Assembly: GCF_001544495.1 (NCBI RefSeq)
Contig: NZ_FCNZ02000007.1
Coordinates: 1 to 64,000 of the forward strand
DNA length: 64,000 nucleotides
Reading direction: 5' to 3'
From: Caballeronia telluris
Lineage (GTDB): Bacteria > Pseudomonadota > Gammaproteobacteria > Burkholderiales > Burkholderiaceae
In this document: piece after piece, positions 8,243 to 18,507 of the stretch
How the letters are laid out: each line of letters begins with the position of its first letter
How positions within the stretch are numbered: position 1 is the stretch's first letter
The notes under the pieces: model-generated
Database searches by the model: none
The model's input: the letters and a program-made list of their open reading frames with translations, nothing else
What the model was told of the DNA's origin: nothing
Made by a program: the position numbers and the translations under genes

Positions 8243-9052
8243 TTAAAGGAAGAAACTCAATACCGTTCTCGTGCAGAGATTGATGCCGGATAAAAGCAAC
8301 ACGAACCAAAGCGCTTTGAGCAGCTTTCCCGCCGGGACTTTTCCTCGAAACCACGCGCCCAGACCCAGACCAACCGCACCGCAAGGAAACAGGCAGAGCG
8401 CGAGCTTCAACACGTCAGGATTTTTGTATAGGCCTGATGCACTGAACAACAGGAGCCTCAATAGCGCTGTAATCGTGATCAGCGTGCTTATCGTTGCTCT
8501 GCGTTGCTCTGCGTCGCTGAGCCGGCCGGCAAGATAGATCGTGTAGAGAGGGCCACCAGTTCCAAATATCGCCGTCAAACAACCGCCGGCAAGCCCGAGC
8601 GGTACTGACCATGCTGTTCTGATCGTGCTGAATCCTTGGCGCGAAACTAGGCGCCACACCGAATAAACCAGAAGGGTTGAACCCAACAGCAACTTCAGTG
8701 GCCCTTCGGGCACTCCCACCAGGACAAAGACGCCGACCAGTAATCCGATCGACAACCAGGGCAACAGACGACTTAGTTCAGATTTCGACACAAGTCGAAT
8801 ACCGCGCACGCCGACCAGGAGTCCGGCTGCAAGATCAAGGATCAGCATCACTGGTGTTGCCGTCCTCAGGGTCACCACCTGCGTCAACACCGGTACGGCG
8901 ACAATCGACGAGCCGAAGCCAGTTAATCCGTAGACGAAATACCCTGCGACGACGCTCATCCCAGCTATGAACAGATCGACCGAGTTGATGCCCGCGCCCG
9001 TCGTCGCTATAAACGAAAGGGACGTTTGGGAGAGGAAATCTATCAATGTCAT
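8243..9052 (-). CDS. TauE/SafE-family membrane exporter
   Basis: 269 aa from the ATG at 9052; an upstream GTG at 9139 is possible, but neither start has a clear ribosome-binding site. The protein is highly hydrophobic with about eight helices. It carries the two repeated family motifs, GLTGFGSSIVAVP in the first half and GLAGGCLTAIFGTGGPL in the second. TauE/SafE members export sulfite, sulfoacetate or related anions in organosulfonate catabolism. It is the first gene of the minus-strand cluster and lies 101 bp ahead of suyA, which supports a sulfur-releasing pathway. Confidence 0.8.
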   Translation of the reverse strand: MTLIDFLSQTSLSFIATTGAGINSVDLFIAGMSVVAGYFVYGLTGFGSSIVAVPVLTQVVTLRTATPVMLILDLAAGLLVGVRGIRLVSKSELSRLLPWLSIGLLVGVFVLVGVPEGPLKLLLGSTLLVYSVWRLVSRQGFSTIRTAWSVPLGLAGGCLTAIFGTGGPLYTIYLAGRLSDAEQRRATISTLITITALLRLLLFSASGLYKNPDVLKLALCLFPCGAVGLGLGAWFRGKVPAGKLLKALWFVLLLSGINLCTRTVLSFFL

Positions 9053-9214
9053 TGCGCCAAACAAGTGATGCAAGGGAACGCCTGATCGTGGGCCTGAGCG
9101 CCAAACGGACCATGAATCGATGACTCTTCGCTGGTGCACGTTGATGCATGGACTTGGGTATCCATAGCGCTGTTCTCCGTGTTTTATTGGGCTTTTCCTC
9201 TTCTGTTGGAACGA

Positions 9215-9235
9215 TTATGATCGGGCTACACATAA
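9215..9235. promoter_or_regulatory. Candidate LysR operator TTATG-N11-CATAA
   Basis: A perfect 5-bp dyad (9215-9219 and 9231-9235) with an 11-bp spacer lies in the AT-rich divergent region between the exporter gene and the LysR gene. It also contains a T-N11-A pattern. LysR proteins usually bind such interrupted dyads between divergent promoters. No clear -35/-10 pair was identified around it. Confidence 0.4.
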
Positions 9236-9305
9236 AGAAAAACCGAGTAATAATTGGCCTTAGAGAAAGGACTTCTTTCCAATTTGTTCCGTCACCAAGG
9301 CTCAT

Positions 9306-10184
9306 ATGCCGTCGATCAGAACGCTCAAGATCTTCCTCACCGTTGCTCGCTGCGGGACCCTCGCGGCTGCAGGGGACATCGTTGGCTTGACGCCGGCGGC
9401 GGTCGGACTGCAGGTTCGATCGCTTGAGGATGAACTGGGCGTTCAACTTTTTGATCGCAGTGCGCGAGCCGTGGTGCTGAATCCTGTCGGTCGGTCGCTA
9501 GTCCGCCGCGCCGAGCAGGTCGTGAGCCAGTACGAACTGCTGGAGGCCTCTGTCAGTGGAGGAGAAATGTCCGGCACCGTCGTTATTGGGGCGCTGGTAT
9601 CTGCGCTGATGGGCGCTTTTGCGGATGCGTTGTGGTCGATCAGGCGCCGTTACCCTAGCCTCGACGTTCATTTGTTGGCGGGAATGTCGAGCGACTTTGC
9701 GCTAAAGGTCGAAAGTGGAGAGTTGGACGCTGCGGTGGTCACGCAGTCGCCGAGGCCGATTCCATCAAGCCTGAAATGGTGTCCGCTGTACTCTGAGCCG
9801 ATGGTTTTGATCGCGCCGAGATGTCCTCACTTCGAACTTCCGCAGGACCCGCGAGCGATGCTGGAAACGGCTCCTTTCATGAGATTCGAAAGAAGCACAT
9901 GGACCGGCATTCTCGTCCAGGACGTACTAAAGCGTTGTGCTGTGCAAGTGAACGAAGCCATGGAGTTGAACTCGATCGAGGCGATCATTGCACTCGTCCG
10001 TCAGGGCTTCGGAATATCGATCGTCCCCAAGTTGGCGAATGTCGCGTGGGAGAAGGATGATGCGCTGGCGCTATTTCCGCTCGAGGGCGTCGACGTTCGA
10101 CGACGTGTCGGCCTACTCGAACGCGCCAGTCACGGGCGGATGAACTTCACGGAAGCGATCAAGAAGTACTTTGATCAAGGCTGA
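9306..10184 (+). CDS. LysR-family transcriptional regulator
   Basis: 292 aa. The N-terminal winged helix-turn-helix runs over about residues 5-60 (ending with the EDELGVQLFDR signature), followed by a periplasmic-binding-like effector domain up to the C-terminus, where GFGISIVPKL is a family landmark. It is divergent from the exporter/suyAB/dctA/SDH-like/hydro-lyase cluster, the standard arrangement for a LysR activator and its target operon. The effector is unknown; the pathway substrate or an intermediate is the obvious candidate. Confidence 0.88.
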   Translation: MPSIRTLKIFLTVARCGTLAAAGDIVGLTPAAVGLQVRSLEDELGVQLFDRSARAVVLNPVGRSLVRRAEQVVSQYELLEASVSGGEMSGTVVIGALVSALMGAFADALWSIRRRYPSLDVHLLAGMSSDFALKVESGELDAAVVTQSPRPIPSSLKWCPLYSEPMVLIAPRCPHFELPQDPRAMLETAPFMRFERSTWTGILVQDVLKRCAVQVNEAMELNSIEAIIALVRQGFGISIVPKLANVAWEKDDALALFPLEGVDVRRRVGLLERASHGRMNFTEAIKKYFDQG

Positions 10185-10404
10185 CTGCACTCGACTCGAT
10201 CGGCGGTCCGCTACCTCCCGTTGTCCACCCTATCCTGATGTTCATGGATCCGTCGAGGCCTAATCCAACGATCTAAAAGCCACCCGGTCAGCTAAATTGC
10301 TCGCCATCGAACGACGTCATTTGTATATCTCGTTTCGCCCCGGGACGAACCGCCAACTTTGGCCGGTTGCAGCAAGACCCGCAAAACGCTCGCATTCCGC
10401 GTCA

Positions 10405-10434
10405 CCCGAGCGCGTGAAAAATAACACGCTCGGG
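10405..10434. terminator. Inverted repeat between converging lysR and thiolase genes
   Basis: CCCGAGCG-CG-TG and CACGCTCGGG pair around an A/T-rich 8-nt loop. It lies between the end of the LysR gene and the end of the thiolase gene, where a two-way terminator is expected, but the flanking T-run is poor. The rest of 10185-10444 shows no gene. This gap also marks the change to core-like high GC. Confidence 0.4.
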
Positions 10435-10444
10435 CCCCAAGACC

Positions 10445-11623
10445 TCAAACCACCTCAAACAACCCCGCTGCTCCCTGCCCGCCGCCGATACACATCGTCA
10501 CCACGACAAACTTCGCCCCGCGCCGTTTACCTTCGATCAACGCATGCCCGGTCAGCCGCGCGCCGGACACCCCATACGGATGCCCCACAGCAATCGCCCC
10601 GCCGTCCACATTCAGCCGGTCATTCGGAATCCCTAGCGTGTCGCGGCAATAAAGCACCTGCACGGCAAACGCCTCGTTAAGCTCCCAAAGGTCGATATCC
10701 GCAACGGAAAGCCCGGCCCGCTTGAGCAGCTTGGGAATGGCGAACACCGGCCCGATCCCCATCTCATCCGGCTCGCACCCGGCCACCGCGAACCCGCGGA
10801 AAATCCCGAGCGGCTTCAGTCCTTCCCGCTCGGCCACCGACGCATTCATCACGACGCAAGCCGAAGCCCCGTCCGAAAACTGGCTCGCGTTACCCGCCGT
10901 GACGACGCCGCCCGGCATTGCCGTGCGAATCTTCGATACCCCTTCGAGCGTCGTATCCGCGCGAATGCCTTCGTCCGCGGCGATGGTCACTTCCTTCGTG
11001 AAGAACTGCCCCGAAGCCTTGTCGGCGACACCGGCCAGCACCGTCATCGGCACGATCTCGTCGTTGAAGCGCCCCGCTGCCTGCGCCTCCGCCGCACGCG
11101 ACTGCGACTGCACGCCGTATTCGTCCTGACGAGCCCTCGAAATCTCGTAGCGCTTGGCAACGGTCTCCGCCGTCTGCAACATCGACCAGTAGATCGCCGG
11201 CTTGTGTTCCATCAGCCAGCCGTCGGTCAGCATGTGCTGGTTCATCTCGTTCTGCACGCACGAAATCGACTCAACACCGCCCGCTACATAAACGTCGCCT
11301 TCGCCCGCGATCACGCGCTGCGCCGCGAGCGCGATCGTTTGCAAGCCCGACGAGCAGAAGCGGTTCACCGTCATGCCCGGCACGCTGACCGGCAAACCGG
11401 CGCGCAGCGCGATCTGCCGCGCGATGTTCATGCCCGTCGCGCCTTCGGGATTCGCGCAGCCCATGATGACGTCCTCGACGCGCGCCGGGTCGATCCCCGC
11501 GCGCTCGACGGCGGCCTTCGTCACGTGGCCGCCGAGCGTCGCGCCGTGTGTCATGTTGAATGCGCCGCGCCAGGATTTGGCGAGGCCCGTGCGTGCTGTC
11601 GATACGATTACTGCGTCCGTCAT
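10445..11623 (-). CDS. Acetyl-CoA acyltransferase (thiolase)
   Basis: 392 aa from the ATG at 11623, preceded by AGGAGA. Thiolase landmarks are the acyl-accepting Cys90 in NRFCSSG, the [10 protein letters not shown] motif with the catalytic His, and the second Cys in MCIGGGQG near the C-terminus. It cleaves 3-ketoacyl-CoA in beta-oxidation, or condenses acetyl-CoA in reverse. It is the last gene of a probable fadJ-type/pncA/thiolase operon and supplies the final step after the multifunctional hydratase/dehydrogenase. Confidence 0.92.
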   Translation of the reverse strand: MTDAVIVSTARTGLAKSWRGAFNMTHGATLGGHVTKAAVERAGIDPARVEDVIMGCANPEGATGMNIARQIALRAGLPVSVPGMTVNRFCSSGLQTIALAAQRVIAGEGDVYVAGGVESISCVQNEMNQHMLTDGWLMEHKPAIYWSMLQTAETVAKRYEISRARQDEYGVQSQSRAAEAQAAGRFNDEIVPMTVLAGVADKASGQFFTKEVTIAADEGIRADTTLEGVSKIRTAMPGGVVTAGNASQFSDGASACVVMNASVAEREGLKPLGIFRGFAVAGCEPDEMGIGPVFAIPKLLKRAGLSVADIDLWELNEAFAVQVLYCRDTLGIPNDRLNVDGGAIAVGHPYGVSGARLTGHALIEGKRRGAKFVVVTMCIGGGQGAAGLFEVV

Positions 11624-11655
11624 GTCGTCTCCTGCAATTGATGTTCGGTATGGTT

Positions 11656-12285
11656 TCAGCGCGCAGGCAGAGCGCTCGAATCGATGCGCCCCACGCCCGC
11701 GGCCGTCATGTCTTCCCAGGCTTTCGCGAGCGATCCTTCGAGGTCGATCGCGCGGCAGGCGTCTTCGATCACGCTCACCGCGAAGCCCGCGCGCCTCGCA
11801 TCGAGCGCGGACCACGCGACGCAATAGTCAGTCGCGAGTCCGCACAGATAGACGTGCGTGACGCCCACGTCGCGCAGATAGCCAGCGAGGCCCGTCGGCG
11901 TCTTGCGATCGGCTTCGACGAATGCCGAATAACTGTCGACATCGGCGTGATGGCCTTTGCGGATCACGAGCCGCGCATGCGGCACGTCGAGATCGCGATG
12001 CAGTGCGGCGCCTTCGGTGTCCTGCACGCAATGGGTCGGCCAGAGGACCTGCTCGCCATAGGCGAGCGTCGTCGTCTCGAAGGGCGCGCGGCCCGCGTGA
12101 TTCGCCGCAAACGAGATGTGCCCGCGCGGATGCCAGTCCTGCGTCAGCACGACATGCGAAAACGCGCGGGCAAGCCGGTTGACGACAGGCACGATTTCAT
12201 CGCCGTGCGCAACCGCTAGGGCGCCGCCCGGCATGAAATCGTTCTGGATGTCGACTGCGAGCAGGACTTCGTCTGCGCCTTTCAT
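11656..12285 (-). CDS. pncA: Nicotinamidase/pyrazinamidase
   Basis: 209 aa isochorismatase-fold amidase. The catalytic Asp is in LAVDIQNDF, the metal-site Asp/His pair is in DWHPRGH, the Lys is in RKGHH and the nucleophilic Cys is in ATDYCV. It hydrolyses nicotinamide to nicotinate for NAD salvage. It starts 13 bp after the fadJ-type stop and ends 32 bp before the thiolase start, so it appears embedded in a beta-oxidation operon. A link through the NAD demand of the dehydrogenase is conceivable but not shown. Confidence 0.92.
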   Translation of the reverse strand: MKGADEVLLAVDIQNDFMPGGALAVAHGDEIVPVVNRLARAFSHVVLTQDWHPRGHISFAANHAGRAPFETTTLAYGEQVLWPTHCVQDTEGAALHRDLDVPHARLVIRKGHHADVDSYSAFVEADRKTPTGLAGYLRDVGVTHVYLCGLATDYCVAWSALDARRAGFAVSVIEDACRAIDLEGSLAKAWEDMTAAGVGRIDSSALPAR

Positions 12286-12298
12286 CGCCGGCTCCGTG

Positions 12299-14383
12299 TC
12301 AGCTGTTGAAACCCTTGCCCTGCGATGCGAGTTCCGTCACGCGCTTCGCGGGCGCCCAGGCGTCGCCGTTGGGCTGCGCGGCGTATTTGCGGATCGCGCG
12401 CTCGACGTTGTAGAGGCCGACCGTATCGGCATACAGCATCGGGCCGCCGCGATAAAGCGGGAAGCCGTAGCCCGTGAGATAGACCATGTCGATGTCCGAT
12501 GCCTTCGACGCAATCCCCTCGTCGAGAATCTTCGCGCCTTCGTTGACGAGCGCGAGCACGAGCCGCTCGACAATCTCGTCGTCGGCAATCTTGCGGCGCT
12601 CGATGCCGCGCTCCTTCGAATACGCGATGACCATCTCGTCGACGAGCTTCGAGGGCAGCGCGTTGCGCTCGCCCGCCTTGTAGTCGTACCAGCCCGCGCC
12701 GGTCTTCTGGCCGAAGCGCCCCGTCTCGCACAGCCGGTCCGCGATGCGCGAATAGTGCAGGTCCGGCTGCTCCTGGTAACGGCGCTTGCGTATCGCCCAG
12801 CCGATGTCGTTGCCAGCAAGATCGCTCATGCGAAACGGTCCCATCGCGAAGCCGAACTTTTCGATCGCGCGATCGACCTGCGCGGGCAGCGCGCCTTCTT
12901 CGAGCATGAAGAGCGCCTGGCGGATGTACTGCTCGATCATCCGGTTGCCGATGAAACCGTCGCAGACGCCCGAGACCACCGCCGTCTTCCTGATCTTCTT
13001 AGCGAGCTGCATGACAGTGGCGAGCACGTCGTTCGCGGTCTTCTCGCCGCGCACGACTTCGAGCAGCTTCATCACGTTGGCCGGGCTGAAGAAGTGCAGG
13101 CCGACCACGTCTTGCGGACGCTTCGTGAAGGCGGCGATCTTGTTCACATCGAGCGTCGACGTGTTCGATGCGAGGATCGCGCCGGACTTCGCGACTTCAT
13201 CGAGCTTGCTGAACACCTGCTCCTTCACGCCGAGTTCCTCGAACACGGCTTCGACGATGAGATCGGCGTCTGCAAGATCGTCATAGGCGAGCGTCGGCTG
13301 AATGAGCGCCATGCGCGCGTCGAGCTTCTCGGCCGTGAGCTTGCCCTTCTTGACCTGCGCTTCGTAGTTCTTGCGGATCGTGGCGAGGCCGCGGTCGAGC
13401 GCTTCCTGCTTCGTCTCCAGCAGCGTGACCGGCAGCCCCGCGTTGAGGAAGTTCATCGCGATGCCGCCGCCCATCGTTCCCGCACCGATCACACCGACGC
13501 GCTCGATCGCGCGCACGGGCGTATTCGACGGCACATCGGGAATCTTGCTCGCCGCGCGTTCGCCGAAAAACGCATGACGCAGCGCGCGGCTCTCGGGCGT
13601 CTGCACGAGCGCGAGAAAGCATTCGCGCTCGAAGGCGAGACCTTTGTCGAAGCCCTGTTTTACGCCCGCTTCCACCGCATCAATGCACTTGTGCGGCGCG
13701 GGGAAGTTCTTCGCGATGGCCGCGACGCTGTTGCGCGCGAACTGGATGAAGCCTTCGGCGTTCGGATGCACGACCTTGCGGTCGCGCACTTTCGGATGCG
13801 GGCCGCTTCGCGCGCCGGCATCCTTGGCGAACTTCACGGCGGCGTCGAGCAAATCGCCTTCCGCGATTGCGTCGAAGAGTGCCGTGTTCGCCAGTTTTTC
13901 CGACAGGACGGGCGTTCCCGACACGATCATGTTGAGCGCGGTTTCGAGGCCGACGGCGCGCGGCAGGCGCTGCGTGCCGCCCGCGCCCGGCAGGATGCCG
14001 AGCTTCACTTCGGGCAGCGCGATCTGCGCGCCCGGCGCGGCCACGCGGTAATGCGCGCCTAACGCCAGTTCGAGCCCGCCGCCCATCGCGACGCTGTGGA
14101 TCGCCGCGACGACCGGCTTCGCGCTGCCCTCCACCGCCTGGATGACGGTATGCAGCGTCGGCTCCTGCGTGGCCTTGGGCGTGTTGAATTCGGTGATGTC
14201 GGCGCCGCCGGAGAACGCGCGGCCGGCGCCGGTGATCACGATGGCGGACACCGCTGCGTCCTCGCGCGCACGCTCGATGCCTTCGACGATCCCGAGCCGC
14301 GTCGAGTGTCCGAGGCCGTTCACCGGCGGGTTGTCGAGCGTGATGACGGCGATGCCGTCGCGGATGGTGTAGTCCACTGCCAT
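12299..14383 (-). CDS. Enoyl-CoA hydratase/3-hydroxyacyl-CoA dehydrogenase fusion (FadJ/FadB type)
   Basis: 694 aa from the ATG at 14383, preceded by GGAGG. The N-terminal crotonase domain (about 1-190) has the oxyanion segment [10 protein letters not shown] and a [10 protein letters not shown] motif. A linker leads to the NAD-binding domain with [13 protein letters not shown] near residue 300, followed by the 3HCDH catalytic region (GLHFFSPA) and a second C-terminal 3HCDH repeat. It performs hydration and NAD-dependent oxidation in beta-oxidation. The promoter region carries a palindrome typical of TetR-family operators. Confidence 0.93.
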   Translation of the reverse strand: MAVDYTIRDGIAVITLDNPPVNGLGHSTRLGIVEGIERAREDAAVSAIVITGAGRAFSGGADITEFNTPKATQEPTLHTVIQAVEGSAKPVVAAIHSVAMGGGLELALGAHYRVAAPGAQIALPEVKLGILPGAGGTQRLPRAVGLETALNMIVSGTPVLSEKLANTALFDAIAEGDLLDAAVKFAKDAGARSGPHPKVRDRKVVHPNAEGFIQFARNSVAAIAKNFPAPHKCIDAVEAGVKQGFDKGLAFERECFLALVQTPESRALRHAFFGERAASKIPDVPSNTPVRAIERVGVIGAGTMGGGIAMNFLNAGLPVTLLETKQEALDRGLATIRKNYEAQVKKGKLTAEKLDARMALIQPTLAYDDLADADLIVEAVFEELGVKEQVFSKLDEVAKSGAILASNTSTLDVNKIAAFTKRPQDVVGLHFFSPANVMKLLEVVRGEKTANDVLATVMQLAKKIRKTAVVSGVCDGFIGNRMIEQYIRQALFMLEEGALPAQVDRAIEKFGFAMGPFRMSDLAGNDIGWAIRKRRYQEQPDLHYSRIADRLCETGRFGQKTGAGWYDYKAGERNALPSKLVDEMVIAYSKERGIERRKIADDEIVERLVLALVNEGAKILDEGIASKASDIDMVYLTGYGFPLYRGGPMLYADTVGLYNVERAIRKYAAQPNGDAWAPAKRVTELASQGKGFNS

Positions 14384-14466
14384 TTCGTCTGCCTCCATTC
14401 GATGCCGCCTGCCTCGCACGAAGCGAAGCGGTCGCGGTGCCTCGGGTTATTCTGAGTTACCGCGCC

Positions 14467-14495
14467 AGAATACACAAAAAAGAACGATCGTTCAA
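14467..14495 (-). promoter_or_regulatory. Promoter with overlapping 12-bp palindromic operator, fadJ-type gene
   Basis: On the minus strand TTGAAC (14495-14490) and TATTCT (14472-14467) are spaced by exactly 17 bp. The perfect palindrome GAACGATCGTTC (14482-14493) covers the -35 element. Such a site would block RNA polymerase when occupied; TetR-family regulators of fatty-acid genes (FadR, PsrA or FadP types) are candidates. The start codon lies about 84 bp downstream of the -10. Confidence 0.65.
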
Positions 14496-14563
14496 TTTTG
14501 TATTGGCAATCGAATGCTGAGGTTTACCCGGACCTTTGCGGCCCGGGCTTTCGCAGGCGGAGT

Positions 14564-16222
14564 TCAGGCGGGATGTTCGGCGACGCCCGGCAGCACGTAG
14601 TCGCGATACAGCTCGCGCAGACGCAGCTTCTGCAGCTTGCCGGTCGCGGTGTGCGGCAGTTCGTCGGCGAAGACGACGTCGTCGGGCATCCACCACTTCG
14701 CGACCTTGCCTTCGTAGAACGCGCGCAGTTCCTCGCGCGTGACCGTCGCGCCCGGACGCAGCACCGCCACGATGAGCGGCCGCTCGGTCCACTTCGGATG
14801 CGCGCAGGCGATGCACGCCGCCTCCGCCACTTGCGGATGCGACACCGCGATGTTCTCCAGGTCGATGGAGCTGATCCACTCGCCGCCCGACTTGATCACA
14901 TCCTTGCTGCGGTCGGTGATCTGCATGAAGCCGTCGGCGTCGATGGTGGCGACGTCGCCGGTCGGGAACCAGCCGTCGACGAGCGGAGACTCATCGCTGC
15001 GGAAATAGCGGTCGATCACCCACGGTCCACGAACGTGCAGGTCGCCGAACGAGCGGCCGTCCCACGGCAGTTCGCGGCCGTCGTCGCCGACTACTTTCAT
15101 GTCGACGCCGAAGATCACGTGCCCCTGTTTCTCGCGCGACTTGCGTTGCTCTTCGGGCGAGCGCGCTTTCTGCCTGAAGTTCAGATGCGCGAGCGTGCCG
15201 AGCGGCGACATCTCCGTCATGCCCCACGCATGGATCACCTCGACGCCGTATTGGTCTTCGAACGCGCGCAGCATCGCGGGCGGACACGCGGAGCCGCCGA
15301 TCACCGTGCGCCTGAGCGTCGAGAAGCGCACGCCCGCCTCTTTCATGTAATTGAGCAGACCGAGCCAGACGGTCGGCACGCCGGCCGAGAACGTGACGCC
15401 CTCGGCTTCCATCAGTTCGTAGAGCGACTTGCCGTCGAGGTCCTTGCCCGGAAACACGAGCTTCGCCCCCACGAGCGGCGCCGCGTGCGGAATGCCCCAC
15501 GCGTTCACATGGAACATCGGCACGACGGGCAGGATCGCGTCGCCGGCGGAGGCGCTCATCGCATCGGGCAGCGCCGCGCCGTAGGCGTGCAGCACGGTCG
15601 AGCGGTGCGAATAGAGCGCGCCCTTCGGATGGCCGGTCGTGCCCGACGTATAGCAGAGGAACGAGGCCGTGCGTTCGTCGAAGACCGGCCATGCGTAGTC
15701 GCCGTCCTGCGCGGTGACGAGCGTCTCGTAGGAAAAGAGCGGCACCTCCATGTCGCCGAGATGCTCGCGGATGCACGACGCATCGCCGAGCGCGATCCAG
15801 CCTTTCACCTTCGGGCACTGCGGCGCGACGATGTCGACGAGCGGCGCGAACGTCATGTCGAAGAAGACGTAGGCGTCTTCGGCGTGATCGACGATGAACG
15901 CGATCTGCTCGGGAAAGAGTCGCGGATTGATCGTGTGGCAGACGGCGCCCATGCCGGTCGTGCCGTAATAGCACTCGAGATGCCGGTAACCGTTCCAGGC
16001 GAGCGTGCCGATGCGCTCGCCCGGTTGCACGCCGAGCGCGATCAGCGCCTGCGCCAGTTGCTTCGCGCGCTTCTCGCAGTCGCGGTACGTATAGCGATGA
16101 ATATCCCCCTCGATACGGCGGGAGACGATTTCGGTGTCGCCGAAATAGCGTGCAGCGTGGGACAACAGCGATGAAGCGAGGAGCGGTACATCCATCATCT
16201 GGCCGTAAAGCGGCGACGTCAT
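14564..16222 (-). CDS. AMP-forming acyl-CoA ligase (medium/long-chain, AlkK-like)
   Basis: 552 aa from the ATG at 16222, preceded by GGAGA. ANL superfamily motifs are [13 protein letters not shown] (P-loop), [15 protein letters not shown], and the C-terminal [11 protein letters not shown] plus TATGKLQK with the adenylation lysine. The GGEWIS(S/T) motif is typical of medium/long-chain fatty acyl-CoA synthetases. It activates the acid that the downstream hydratase/dehydrogenase and thiolase then degrade. The downstream gene has its own promoter, so the ligase may be regulated separately. Confidence 0.9.
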   Translation of the reverse strand: MTSPLYGQMMDVPLLASSLLSHAARYFGDTEIVSRRIEGDIHRYTYRDCEKRAKQLAQALIALGVQPGERIGTLAWNGYRHLECYYGTTGMGAVCHTINPRLFPEQIAFIVDHAEDAYVFFDMTFAPLVDIVAPQCPKVKGWIALGDASCIREHLGDMEVPLFSYETLVTAQDGDYAWPVFDERTASFLCYTSGTTGHPKGALYSHRSTVLHAYGAALPDAMSASAGDAILPVVPMFHVNAWGIPHAAPLVGAKLVFPGKDLDGKSLYELMEAEGVTFSAGVPTVWLGLLNYMKEAGVRFSTLRRTVIGGSACPPAMLRAFEDQYGVEVIHAWGMTEMSPLGTLAHLNFRQKARSPEEQRKSREKQGHVIFGVDMKVVGDDGRELPWDGRSFGDLHVRGPWVIDRYFRSDESPLVDGWFPTGDVATIDADGFMQITDRSKDVIKSGGEWISSIDLENIAVSHPQVAEAACIACAHPKWTERPLIVAVLRPGATVTREELRAFYEGKVAKWWMPDDVVFADELPHTATGKLQKLRLRELYRDYVLPGVAEHPA

Positions 16223-16331
16223 GGGCTTAAGTCTCCAGTGATTTTCGTCTTGTACTTTTGGCGCATTGGAGCGGCCTCTGCAGCGCCGCCTGCGCGGAAT
16301 TACAATATCGTTTAACCCAGAGGCGCTCAAC

Positions 16332-17903
16332 ATGTCGTTTTCCCCAAGCAATGCCTTGCACGCTGAACGAGACACCGCCCTCTCGATGGACGAAGTCGCC
16401 GCCGCCATCGATATCGGCCGCCCCGATGCCTTCGTCCAGCTGGGCACGCGGTTCCTGACTCGCCTCCCCGCCGCGCCCGTGCCCGACCCTTACCTCGTCG
16501 CCGTTTCCGCGGATGCCGCGAGGCAACTCGGCATCGATCCCGCAGCGGCGCATGAACCCGCGTTCGCCGAGTTCTTCGCGGGCAACCCCACCCGCGACTG
16601 GCCCGCCGACAAGCTGCCTTACGCGACGGTCTATTCAGGACATCAGTTCGGCGTATGGGCCGGGCAACTCGGCGACGGGCGCGCGATCGGCCTCGGCGAG
16701 ATCGAATCCGCGGGCCGGCGGTTCGAGCTGCAACTGAAGGGCGCGGGCCGCACGCCCTATTCACGCATGGGCGACGGCCGCGCGGTGCTGCGTTCGTCGA
16801 TCCGCGAATTCCTGTGCTCGGAGGCCATGCATCACCTCGGCATCCCGACGACGCGCGCGCTCACCGTGATCGGCTCGGACCTGCCGGTGCGCCGCGAGAG
16901 CATCGAGACATCGGCGATCGTCACGCGCGTGTCGGAGAGCTTCGTGCGCTTCGGCCACTTCGAGCATTTCTATTCGAACGATCGCGTGGACGACCTGAAG
17001 GCGCTCGCCGATCATGTAATCGACCGCTTCTATCCGCAGTGCCGCGAAGCCGACGATCCTTACCTCGCGCTGCTCGGCGAAGTCATGAACCGCACCGCCG
17101 ACCTGATGGCGGACTGGCAGGCGGTCGGCTTCTGCCACGGCGTGATGAACACGGACAACATGTCGATCCTCGGTCTCACGATCGACTACGGCCCGTTCGG
17201 TTTCATGGACGGCTTCAACGCGCATCACGTCTGCAATCACTCCGATACGCAGGGCCGTTATTCGTACAGCCGCCAGCCGCAGGTCGGCTACTGGAATCTC
17301 TTTTGTCTCGCGCAGGCGCTCGTGCCGCTCTTCGGCCAGCAGTATCCCGAAGAAGGGCGCGCCGAACGCGTGATCGAAGACGCGCAGCGCGTGCTCGAAG
17401 GCTTCAAAACGCGTTTCGCGCCGGCGCTCGAAGCGCGCTTTCGCGCGAAGCTCGGCCTGACCGATCCGCGCGAAGGCGACGAGAAACTGGCGAACGCGCT
17501 GCTCGAAGTGATGCACGCGAACCGCGCCGATTTCACCCTCACGTTTCGCAACCTCGCGAAGCTGTCGAAGGCCGATGCATCCAGCGACGCGCCGGTGCGC
17601 GATCTCTTTCTCGACCGCGCGGCGTTCGACGCGTGGGCTTTGCAATACCGCGCGAGGCTGTCGCAGGAACAACGAAGCGACGAGCAACGCGCGGCCGCGA
17701 TGAATCGCGTGAATCCGAAGTACGTGTTGCGCAATCACCTCGCCGAGCAGGCGATCCGCCAGGCGAAGGAGAAAGATTTCTCGGAGGTCGAGCGGCTCTT
17801 GCGCGTGCTCTCCCGCCCGTTCGACGAGCAACCCGAATTCGACGCTTACGCGAGGCTGCCGCCCGACTGGGCAAGCGATCTCGAAGTGAGTTGTTCTTCC
17901 TGA
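16332..17903 (+). CDS. selO: Protein adenylyltransferase SelO (YdiU)
   Basis: 523 aa from the ATG at 16332, preferred to an in-frame start 22 codons earlier that would run into the divergent ligase promoter. This pseudokinase family transfers AMP to Ser/Thr/Tyr of target proteins during redox stress. Visible motifs are [29 protein letters not shown] with the nucleotide-binding Lys, the MNTDNMS segment and DYGPFGFMD with the metal-binding Asp. The C-terminal EVSCSS carries Cys where eukaryotic SelO has selenocysteine. msrB follows by 51 bp, a redox pairing. Confidence 0.93.
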   Translation: MSFSPSNALHAERDTALSMDEVAAAIDIGRPDAFVQLGTRFLTRLPAAPVPDPYLVAVSADAARQLGIDPAAAHEPAFAEFFAGNPTRDWPADKLPYATVYSGHQFGVWAGQLGDGRAIGLGEIESAGRRFELQLKGAGRTPYSRMGDGRAVLRSSIREFLCSEAMHHLGIPTTRALTVIGSDLPVRRESIETSAIVTRVSESFVRFGHFEHFYSNDRVDDLKALADHVIDRFYPQCREADDPYLALLGEVMNRTADLMADWQAVGFCHGVMNTDNMSILGLTIDYGPFGFMDGFNAHHVCNHSDTQGRYSYSRQPQVGYWNLFCLAQALVPLFGQQYPEEGRAERVIEDAQRVLEGFKTRFAPALEARFRAKLGLTDPREGDEKLANALLEVMHANRADFTLTFRNLAKLSKADASSDAPVRDLFLDRAAFDAWALQYRARLSQEQRSDEQRAAAMNRVNPKYVLRNHLAEQAIRQAKEKDFSEVERLLRVLSRPFDEQPEFDAYARLPPDWASDLEVSCSS

Positions 17904-17954
17904 AATCGCCCTTATCTAGATGAGCCAACCCAGGCCGACAACCAGAGGATTGAT

Positions 17955-18377
17955 ATGAACCGCGACGACATCACCCGCGACCCGGCGCATCCGCTGCAAA
18001 AGGACGACGAAACCTATCGCCGGGAACTCTCCGAAACGCAATATCAGGTCACGCGCCACGCCGCGACCGAGCGGCCGTTCACCGGCGAGTACTGGGATCA
18101 CACCGAGCGCGGCGTCTACGACTGCGTGTGCTGCGGCACGCCGCTCTTCGAATCGGATGCAAAGTTCGACGCCGGCTGCGGCTGGCCGAGCTATTTCAAG
18201 CCGATCGACGGCGAAGTGATCGCCGAGAAGACGGACCGCTCGCACGGCATGCTGCGCATCGAAGTGGAGTGCAAGAACTGCGGCGCGCATCTGGGCCACG
18301 TGTTCGAGGACGGCCCGGCGCCGACCGGCCTGCGCTATTGCATTAACTCGGCTGCGCTACAATTCGAACCCAAGTAA
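17955..18377 (+). CDS. msrB: Peptide-methionine (R)-S-oxide reductase MsrB
   Basis: 140 aa. Two CxxC pairs, CVCC near 57-60 and CKNC near 107-110, bind zinc; the catalytic Cys is in RYCINSAAL near the C-terminus, and GCGWPSY is the substrate motif. AGAGG lies upstream of the ATG. It repairs oxidised methionine in the cytosol. Close spacing behind selO suggests cotranscription and a shared oxidative-stress role. Confidence 0.95.
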   Translation: MNRDDITRDPAHPLQKDDETYRRELSETQYQVTRHAATERPFTGEYWDHTERGVYDCVCCGTPLFESDAKFDAGCGWPSYFKPIDGEVIAEKTDRSHGMLRIEVECKNCGAHLGHVFEDGPAPTGLRYCINSAALQFEPK

Positions 18378-18507
18378 TTTTCGCCGCCGCGCGCCGGTCG
18401 CGTTCAGCGCTCCGGTTGATCTGCACGCGTCGTTTGCGTAGCCGCCCGAAAGGCGGCACGCGAACGGCGCGTGCTCACATGCTCATGCCCTCCTCGTCCG
18501 AACGTCC

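Noticed and set aside
9263..9280. GAAAG/CTTTC dyad just before the LysR gene as operator
   Set aside because: Arms are only 5 bp and low complexity; the TTATG-N11-CATAA dyad is a better candidate.
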